Under the pieces are notes generated by a model that made no database searches, was not told where the DNA came from, and was given only the letters and a program-made list of their open reading frames with translations. 64,000 nt of DNA from assembly GCF_020379485.1 (NCBI RefSeq), contig NC_063449.1, forward strand, positions 37,631,473 through 37,695,472. The letters run 5' to 3'. This DNA is from Brassica napus. Its lineage: Eukaryota > Streptophyta > Magnoliopsida > Brassicales > Brassicaceae. The position numbers were made by a program, and so were the translations under genes. Position 1 is the first letter of the stretch. Each line of letters opens with the position of its first letter. Below are positions 58,763 to 64,000 of this stretch, piece after piece.

Positions 58763-61700
58763 TCAATGGTAGTCTGTTTCCGAGTCATCATCACCAGATG
58801 AATCTGAATCTGGATCTTGGTGAAACTCTCCAATTACTGGTTCATCCTCTACGTGAACGACGGCTTCCTCTCCAAAGTCGGTTAAATCGACTACAAGGCC
58901 AACTCCAGCTAAATCTTCTGCTGCACTACAGTTGCCGGATGTGCTTGGTTGTAGTGGGTCTTCCAGCTCAGAACTTCCCTGAACTCGGCCTCTCGGGTTG
59001 AGTCTTGTAACAGTAACCCATGGATCATCTCTGTTCCTTACCCGGGGGTACTTGATATAACAAACCTGTAACATTTAGAAAAATTATAAATTAATACACA
59101 TGATGATGAATCATTCTGAATAATTAACATTTAATTACCTGATCGGCCTAGGAAGCAAGAATGAAAGGATCATAATATTGCAGCTTTCGCCTCGAATTTA
59201 CTGATGTAACACCAAATGCATCTGTTCTCACACCTCGATCTGGGGTGTTGTCGTGCCAATCACAATAGAAAACAGTACAGCGCAATCCAACCATGCCCAA
59301 ATACTTGATTTCCAAAATCTCATGTATGTGTCCGTAGTATACATCATCTCCTGATGCAGAACAAACGCCAGCATCATAAGTCGTACTCGAACGTCTCCTC
59401 TTCTGAGTTGTGAATGCATATCCTCGAGTACAAAATCTCGGATATGACTTCACAACAAAGTTTGGTCCAACGACCATCTCACGTATCCAATCGTCAAATG
59501 TTTCACCTCTGGCCAAACCAGCAGACACCTATTAATAGCACATATATATATATATATATCAATAAATGTGAATTAGTATAAATATGTGATAAAATATATT
59601 TTAATTTGTTTAAAGCACTCACATAAGTAAACATCCATCCAGTAAATTCTCTCTGCTTCATTTCTTCTAGTTCGTCCTCTGTGGCGTATCTATACTCGAA
59701 CCGCTTTTCTGCCATGAAAATCCTGTATATGATGACAATAATGTAATTAATTAAGATTTAAATTTCAACTTGTTAAAATAAAAATTTGTAAGCTCATTTA
59801 TTTACCTCTCATATTGAAGAACGTCTTCGCAGTTGGTGAGCAAATATGTTTGCAAATGACTGCGCTCCTGCTCAGTAAGTCGACGGTCCTTTGGTTTTCC
59901 GCTAAGTCGTCCAACGTCTGTGAAAATGTCTGGAACCGTAACATGATATGTTGCCCGTTCGCCTCTATCATCATGCCGAGCAGGTCTTCTGTTTTTGGTC
60001 TGAACTTCTGCTGGAAAGTAGTACTCGGCAAAGTTTGAAGTTTCTTCATTGATCATCTGTGCGACTATAGAACCTTCCACCCTACTTAAATTTTTCACCA
60101 TCTTCTTCAAATGGAACATATACCGCTCATACAGATACATCCATCTATACTGCACAGGACCACCAAGTTCCAATTCTCTTGCCAGGTGAATAACAAGATG
60201 CTCCATAACATCAAAAAATGAGGGAGGAAATATCTTCTCAAGGTTGCACTGAATCACGGCTATGTTAGTCTTCAAATTTTCAATACCTTCAAGAGTCACT
60301 GATCTCGTGCATAAATCGCGGAAGAAACCACTTATCCCTGCAATTGCTTCATGAACATTTCGTGGTAATATTTCCTTGAAGGCGAACGGAAGGAGGCGCT
60401 GCATCATTACATGGCAATCGTGGCTTTTCAAGCCAGTAAACTTTCCTTCCTTTCTGTCGATACAGTTACGCAAATTTGATGCGTAACCGTCTGGAAATTC
60501 CACATCGTTTGAAATCCAATCAAAGAACGCATCTTTTCCCGCTGCATCAAGTCGGTATATGGGAAAAGGAGCCCTACCATTCTCATCAACATGAAGTTCT
60601 GAACGAGCACATATATCGACTAAATCCAGTCTTGACTTCAAATTATCCTTTGTTTTACCTTGAACATTAAGGATCGTGTTCATGAGATTGTCAAAAAAGT
60701 TCTTCTCAATATGCATGACATCTAAATTATGCCTTAGCAGATGATCCTCCCAGTATGGCAGATCCCAGAAAATACTTTTTTTGTGCCAGTTATGTAGTTC
60801 TCCAACAGCATCTACCGGAAAACGCTCATGTCCACCGACTTCTGGCGTCCTTTCTGCACCAAAATCTCTTAGTTGTATCTTCAAATCTTTCCCACAAATT
60901 TCCGGAGGTGGACTGTCAAACACCCTCTTGTTCTTCGTAAACAAATTCCTACTCCTACGATATGGATGATCAGGTGGTAGGAATCTCCTGTGACAGTCAA
61001 ACCAACACGTTTTCCTTCCGTGCTTTAGTTGGAAAGCATCAGTGTTATCTTGACAATATGGACATGATAGCCTTCCATGCGTTGTCCATCCAGACAACAT
61101 ACCATATGCTGGAAAATCACTTATTGTCCACATTAGTACTGCCCGCATTTGAAAGTTTTCTTTACACGAAACATCGTATGTTTCAGCACCTTGAGCCCAT
61201 AGTTGTTGCAACTCATATATTAGTGGCTGAAGAAACACATCAAGTGATCTCTTAGGATGCTCTGGTCCGGGAACGAGAATCGAGAGAAACAAAAACTCTC
61301 GTCGCAAGCACAAGTTTGGGGGGAGGTTGTATGGTGTAAGAATGACGGGCCATAGAGAATACTGTCTTCCACTCTTGCCAAACGGACTGAAACCATCAGT
61401 ACATAATCCAAGGTAGACATTTCTTCTCTCATACGCAAAGTCGGGATACTTTGATTGGAAATGCTTCCACGCTTTTGCATCTGAAGGATGTCTGATCTCA
61501 CCATCTGTTGAGTGCTCCGCATGCCATCTCATTGGTTGCGCTGTGCGTTCAGACAGATACAACCTCTGCAACCTTTCCGTCAAAGGTAAATACCACATCC
61601 TTTTATATGGCACTGGAACTCTTCCACTTGTATCTTTATAACGAGGCTTTCCACAAAATTTGCATGTAACCCGCTGTTCATCCACCCTCCAATAAATCAT

Positions 61701-62381
61701 GCAGTTGTCGCTGCATACATCTATTACCTGATACGATAAACCAAGACCAGCTACGAGTTTCTGAACCTCGTAGTATGAACCAGGAGCTACATTATCCTCG
61801 GGTAGAATACCTTTTACAAAATCAGCAATCGCATCCACACAGTCTTCAGCCAAATTATAATCTGTTTTAATGCCCATCAATCTTGTAGCAGATGATAAAG
61901 CTGAATGACCATCTCTGCAACCTTCGTACAATGGTTGCTTTCCAGCATCCAACATATCATAAAATCTCCTAGCTTCTGCATTGGGTAAATCTTCCCCTCT
62001 AAAATGATCATTTACCATCTGCTCAGTACCTACACCATAATCTACATCCGTTCTAATTGGTTCTTCTAATCTAACCGCTGGCTGAGGTTCACTAGTACTA
62101 CCATGTTCATAATCAGTTTCCCCATGATGATACCAAATTTTGTAACTTCGTGTAAACCCACTCAAATATAGATGAGTCCAAACATCCCACTCTTTAATAA
62201 CCTTTCTATTTTTACAATTAGAGCAAGGACATCTTAACATACCTGTTTTTGCTTCCGGTTGTCGGTGAACTAACCCCATGAATTCAGTTATACCTCGTTG
62301 GTATTCTTCCGTAAGCAATCTCGTGTTCGGATCCAAATGAGGTCGATCGATCCAAGAACGAAAATAATTTGAAGAAGACAT
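58763..62381 (-). CDS. TNP2-like CACTA transposase with DUF4216 tail, one stop codon
   Basis: Four exons: 59806-62381, 59623-59722, 59139-59528 and 58763-59065. Phases agree for 1123 codons including the final stop. Starts MSSSNYFRSWIDRPHL with a transposase-associated domain (CPCSNCKN). The Transposase_21 core holds YLGLCTDGFSPFGKSGRQYS, FPAYGMLSGWTTHGRLSCPY and HNLDVMHIEKNFFDN. DUF4218 follows (PPSFFDVMEHLVIHLARE), then EKRFEYRYATEDELEEMKQR and the DUF4216 part (DWHDNTPDRGV, YYDPFILAS). A TAG at complement 59148-59150 (codon 1019) stands where element 1 has glutamine, then ADQVCYIKYPRV and an acidic tail continue. The enzyme binds the CACTA ends and cuts. The stop removes about 104 C-terminal residues. 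Confidence 0.88.
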
Positions 62382-62489
62382 ATTTTTTATGAATCAAATT
62401 CGTGTGTAAATAGAGTAAGAGGGAGGATGAAGATATGAAGTGAATGAAGAGGAAGAGGAGTGCTTGTATTTATAGTTTAAATCCTGCCG

Positions 62490-62800
62490 ACATACCGAGG
62501 AAATTCCGACGGAATTCCGACGGACAAAACTAGTTCGTCGGAATTTCCTCGGAATTTTGTAAAATCCCCCAACGGCTCTCCAACGGCTATAATATTTCCT
62601 CGGAATTCATCGGTTTTTTCCGAGGAACAGAGTTTTCCTGGGAATTTCCTCGGAATATTCCGACGGACTGTAGTTTCCTCGGAATTCCGTCGGTATATTC
62701 CGAGGAAATTCCGAGGAAACCTAATTTTGTGTTTCCTCGGAATTTCCTCGGTATATTCCGAGGATTTCATTTTCCGTCGGAATGTCCGTCAGAATATCGC
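62490..62800. repeat. Right subterminal repeat array of CACTA 2
   Basis: Mirror of the left array: TTCCTCGGAATTTCCTCGG, ATATTCCGAGGA and TTCCGTCGGAAT words in both orientations up to the terminal repeat. Confidence 0.8.
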
Positions 62801-62969
62801 TGTTTTCTTGTAGTGCATGTTGTTTTCGTATATTTTGGTTTGAGCCAAGATAAAATCTTGCTCTATAAGCATATGGATGTACTATATGGATGTTTTGTTA
62901 GTAAGATTCATGCATTTAGAGTAAACATCTTTTTATCAAAATCTAAATAAAGGAAGTTATTATAAATGT

Positions 62970-63600
62970 CAAACTTGTGTTTTAGTATAACACATTTATA
63001 AAGAGCACCCTATAAGCTCGCCTTATTTATGGTAAGTGATTAAATGAAACACTTGTTAATGATTGCATTAATAAATTAATATTTGTTATGGTAAGACTTC
63101 AAAACATCTAGTTTTATGCCGAATGTATTTCTATATACATTAATAAAATTGTCTATGTAACCTTAAAGTATTTATATTGGTTAATTAGGTTTTTTAGTCC
63201 ACCAATCATGGTAATTTATATTTAATATCAATAATATTAAAACAGAAGCACAATGGTGGATCCAACTTGTTTCTAGGTGAAAATTTTAAAAATAATATAT
63301 TATATAATTAATGCACCAGATTATTTTTTTAGTCTAACACATTTATGTTTATAACAAAACACCCTATAAGCCCGCTTTATTTATGGTAAGTGATTAAATG
63401 GAATGCTTGTTAATGATTGCTTTAATAAATTAACATTTGTTATGGGCCTTATATATGGCAAGACTTCAAAACATCCTAATTTTATACCGAATGTATTTTT
63501 ATATATATTAATAAAATTTTGTATATTACCTTGTAGTATTTATATTGGTTGATTAGGGATTTTATTCAACCAATCATGGTAATTTACACTTCAATTTATT
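62970..63600 (+). repeat. Tandem duplication, unit about 370 bp
   Basis: Two direct copies, about 62985-63225 and 63345-63595, share CACCCTATAAGC, TTATTTATGGTAAGTGATTA and AATGATTG. Both continue to TTTATATTGGTT and CCAATCATGGTAATTTA. They have diverged by substitutions and a GGGCCTTATATATGG insertion in the second. Non-coding. Confidence 0.75.
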
Positions 63601-63615
63601 TACATCTCAATGCCA

Positions 63616-64000
63616 CTGAAGTAATAACTAACTTATATTTATCATTAAATTTTTTTTTTTAAATTAATAGATTATTACCTAAACTAAATTCATAACTAAT
63701 TCATGATAAATTTAAAATTTAATTTATATACCACAAATCAAGATCCATATATTTAGGATCTCCCTAATTGGTAAGTCTCAAAATACAAAAAGACTACCGT
63801 ATATGTTAACATTTATTAGGTAGTCTTTTGTATTTTGAGACTTACCAATTAGGGAGATCCTAAATATATGGATCTTGATTTGTGGTATATAAATTAAATT
63901 TTAAATTTATCATGAATTAGTTATGAATTTAGTTTAGGTAATTATCTATTAATTTAAAAAAAAAAATTTAATGATAAATATAAGTTAGTTATTACTTCAG
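63616..64000. repeat. Large near-perfect inverted repeat at the window edge
   Basis: Left arm 63616-63798, loop 63799-63818 (20 nt), right arm 63819-64000. The arms of about 182 bp differ only by a mismatch near the TTATTACCTAAAC segment and one-base indels in A/T runs. The right arm ends at the last base of the window (ACTTCAG mirrors CTGAAGT at 63616), so the pairing may extend beyond it. No coding. Confidence 0.9.

Larger units (their letters stand above)
52191..62815 (-). mobile_element. CACTA (En/Spm-type) transposon 2, nearly intact
   Basis: 10625 bp with perfect 15-bp terminal inverted repeats CACTACAAGAAAACA and a perfect 3-bp duplication CAT (52188-52190 and 62816-62818). Both subterminal regions (about 52205-52630 and 62490-62800) are dense arrays of TTCCTCGGAATTTCCTCGG and TATTCCGAGG words. 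Contents on the minus strand are Transposase_24 (52868-54985) and TNP2/DUF4216 (58763-62381). On the plus strand an ATHILA-ORF1-like gene (57033-58481) sits behind a 163-bp tandem array. The perfect ends and one intact helper gene indicate a recent arrival. Confidence 0.95.

Overview
The window is nuclear DNA of a flowering plant, most likely Brassica or a close relative in the tribe Brassiceae (family Brassicaceae). Genes have short exons with GT/AG introns, the intergenic DNA is very AT-rich, and plant transposons fill most of the space. As I recall it, the Arabidopsis thaliana order At1g68130-At1g68185 (IDD14, DUF1644, WRKY9, DUF3755, MtN21/WAT1, RING, Rad60-SLD) matches the low-copy genes here in reverse. 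They are a Rad60-SLD gene (480-1970, minus), a RING-H2 gene (13469-14062, minus), a decayed WAT1 exon (16805-17050), a DUF3755/SANT gene (22793-24552, plus), a WRKY last-exon fragment (25003-25230, minus) and an IDD14-like zinc-finger gene (47797-49724, minus). The DUF1644 gene was not seen. This looks like one partly fractionated copy of an ancestral block, stretched by transposons.

Layout. 0.5-2 kb: intact SUMO-like-domain gene. 3.2-9.8 kb: an F-box/FBA gene with a premature stop and a frameshift, split by a 5.4-kb chromovirus retrotransposon with near-identical LTRs and a perfect GGATC target duplication. 10.6-11.6 kb: a sulfotransferase gene with one internal stop. 13.5-14.1 kb: RING-H2 gene with a 1.7-kb Helitron just upstream. 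16-22 kb: WAT1 relic, Helitron ends, dispersed repeats and a MITE. 22.8-25.2 kb: DUF3755 gene and WRKY relic. 27.2-31.7 kb: a MULE with long inverted ends, a 9-bp target duplication and a broken transposase. 34-38.5 kb: repeats and MITEs. 38.8-47.3 kb: a decayed CACTA element. 47.8-49.7 kb: IDD14-like gene. 52.2-62.8 kb: a second, well-preserved CACTA element. 63.0-64.0 kb: a tandem duplication and a large, nearly perfect inverted repeat that reaches the window edge.

The most unusual object is the second CACTA element. It has perfect ends and target duplication, an intact seven-exon Transposase_24 gene and a four-exon TNP2/DUF4216 transposase with one stop codon. On the opposite strand it carries an uninterrupted 482-codon ORF that resembles ATHILA retrotransposon ORF1. 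A 163-bp tandem array rich in CGATCGAT palindromes lies just upstream of that ORF. The two CACTA elements share end sequences but carry completely different subterminal motifs.

Gene models, splice sites and repeat boundaries were worked out by eye. Family names rest on motif recognition, without any database search.
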